A stretch of DNA of 6,345 nt. Origin: Thermoleophilaceae bacterium. Lineage in GTDB: Bacteria > Actinomycetota > Thermoleophilia > Solirubrobacterales > Thermoleophilaceae. The translations under genes and the position numbers were made by a program. The notes below the pieces were generated by a model. It was not told the origin of the DNA, made no database searches, and saw only the letters and a list, made by a program, of their open reading frames with translations. The DNA is taken from positions 1 to 6,345 of the forward strand of contig JACCTJ010000019.1 of NCBI GenBank assembly GCA_013812485.1, in the 5' to 3' direction. Every line of letters starts with the position of its first letter. Position 1 is the stretch's first letter. This document shows, piece by piece, positions 5,800 to 6,345 of the stretch.

Positions 5800-6117
5800 C
5801 TACAAGCCGAACACGAGCAGCAGCGCCTCGTCGAGCGCCCGTAGCTCGGCTGCATCCAAGCGTCCCGCTGAGCGGCCGAGGCGCTGCGGATCCACCACGG
5901 TCGCCTGCTCCGCCAAGACTCGCGTATCTTCGCCGTCGAGTTCGATGACCGGTCGGAAGCTGGCGGACCGCGCGCCCCTGGAGGTAGGGGCGACGAGGGT
6001 CGTGCTGAGCTCGAGCAGCTCGTCTGACTGCACAACCACGGCGTAGCGGGCGCCCCGTTCCTCGTGGCCGCGAGCCGAGCGAGGTGCGGGCAAGCGAAAG
6101 ACCTCGCCTCGGACCAT
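5800..6117 (-). CDS. type II toxin-antitoxin system MazF/PemK-like toxin
   Basis: A 105-residue protein matching the MazF/PemK/CcdB-like fold, whose best-known members are endoribonucleases that cut mRNA at short sequences and stop growth. It has the N-terminal RGEVFRLP strand (3-10), the GHEERGARYAVVVQSD segment (17-32) that corresponds to the conserved G-H-E..G-R-P.V..S region with Arg23 or Arg21 near the active site, APTSR (43-47) with the conserved Ser/Thr, and LAEQATVVDPQRLG (68-81), which matches the family's Q-[IV]-R-x-[VI]-D-x-x-R-L-G. Alanine replaces the usual arginine after the Gln here. The ATG at 6117 lies 3 nt after the antitoxin stop, as expected for a coupled toxin gene. It is convergent with the rhomboid gene. 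RNA-cutting activity is inferred from family only. Confidence 0.85.
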   Translation of the reverse strand: MVRGEVFRLPAPRSARGHEERGARYAVVVQSDELLELSTTLVAPTSRGARSASFRPVIELDGEDTRVLAEQATVVDPQRLGRSAGRLDAAELRALDEALLLVFGL

Positions 6118-6120
6118 CGA

Positions 6121-6345
6121 CTACTCGAGGTCCAGGGGCGCGAGCTCCGCCATCTGCTCGCGGACGAGCTCCATCTCCGCGCGGTCCTCAGCGTCAGCGG
6201 CCAGGCGCGAGGCCTCTTCCCGCAGCGCCGAGCGACCGCGCCGGCGAGCGGCGGCTTCCCGGAGGGCGATCCGGACCGCCTCGGAGTCGTTGAACCCTTG
6301 CGCTCGCACGACGTTCAGCGCCGCTTCGGATCCGCTGTCGAGACG
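6121..6345 (-). CDS. ribbon-helix-helix antitoxin of the MazF-type pair (partial, 5' end beyond right edge)
   Basis: The frame is open from the window edge to TAG at 6121-6123, giving 74 visible residues. They begin with RLDSGSEAALNVVRAQGF (residues 1-18), continue with NDSEAVRIALREAA (19-32) and then run into a charged, arginine- and glutamate-rich tail. The first part reads as a ribbon-helix-helix: a beta strand ending at RLD, helix A (SEAALNVVRAQ), the turn GFNDS, then helix B (SEAVRIALREAA). RHH antitoxins bind operator DNA with the strand and hold the toxin with the disordered C-terminal tail, which is the acidic tail ending EQMAELAPLDLE here. An in-frame GTG at 6309 gives a shorter reading that would cut off the strand and half of helix A, so the true start is beyond 6345. 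It sits 3 nt upstream of the toxin gene and probably represses the pair. Confidence 0.75.
   Translation of the reverse strand, partial: RLDSGSEAALNVVRAQGFNDSEAVRIALREAAARRRGRSALREEASRLAADAEDRAEMELVREQMAELAPLDLE

Noticed and set aside
1..6345. CRISPR arrays, tRNA or rRNA genes, insertion-sequence ends, phage genes
   Set aside because: No direct repeats with regular spacing, clover-leaf pattern, transposase or terminal inverted repeats were found by eye.

Overview
The window is very GC-rich (clearly above 65% by eye, with strong G/C bias at third codon positions). Its genes resemble those of high-GC Actinomycetota. Two starts carry a TANNNT element 6-7 bases upstream with no ribosome binding site, the arrangement expected of leaderless actinobacterial transcripts. 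A soil actinomycete or a Thermoleophilia-type lineage would fit, but the sequence alone does not fix the taxon.

Layout. (1) Positions 1-1760, minus strand: a lipid-related gene string. A glycerophosphodiester phosphodiesterase is followed 31 nt later by a patatin-like phospholipase. The phospholipase stop overlaps, in a GTGA junction, the start of a further gene that leaves the left edge after 15 codons. (2) Positions 1761-1954: a divergent intergenic region. (3) Positions 1955-2932, plus strand: an NADPH-type aldo/keto reductase with a full catalytic tetrad, probably leaderless. (4) Positions 2933-3086: a promoter region with a small hairpin, a near-palindromic operator candidate and a clear ribosome binding site. 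(5) Positions 3087-4976, plus strand: an SRPBCC/START-like protein, a MarR-family regulator fused to it by a 4-bp GTGA overlap, then 70 nt later a D-amino-acid oxidase with its own strong ribosome binding site. (6) Positions 5020-5637, plus strand: a compact rhomboid-family intramembrane serine protease, probably leaderless, preceded and followed by GC-rich hairpins. (7) Positions 5800-6345, minus strand and convergent with the rhomboid gene: a toxin-antitoxin pair, a MazF/PemK-type toxin downstream of a ribbon-helix-helix antitoxin whose 5' end lies beyond the right edge.

How they work together: the phosphodiesterase and patatin would act successively on phospholipid head groups and acyl chains. 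The MarR protein most likely controls its own promoter and the SRPBCC gene through the 3045-3062 palindrome, and possibly the oxidase. The toxin and antitoxin form a co-transcribed pair. No CRISPR array, tRNA, rRNA or insertion sequence is visible. I see no system that is clearly new. The best leads are the MarR operator, the leaderless promoters, the lipid operon with its truncated third gene, and the RHH-MazF pairing.
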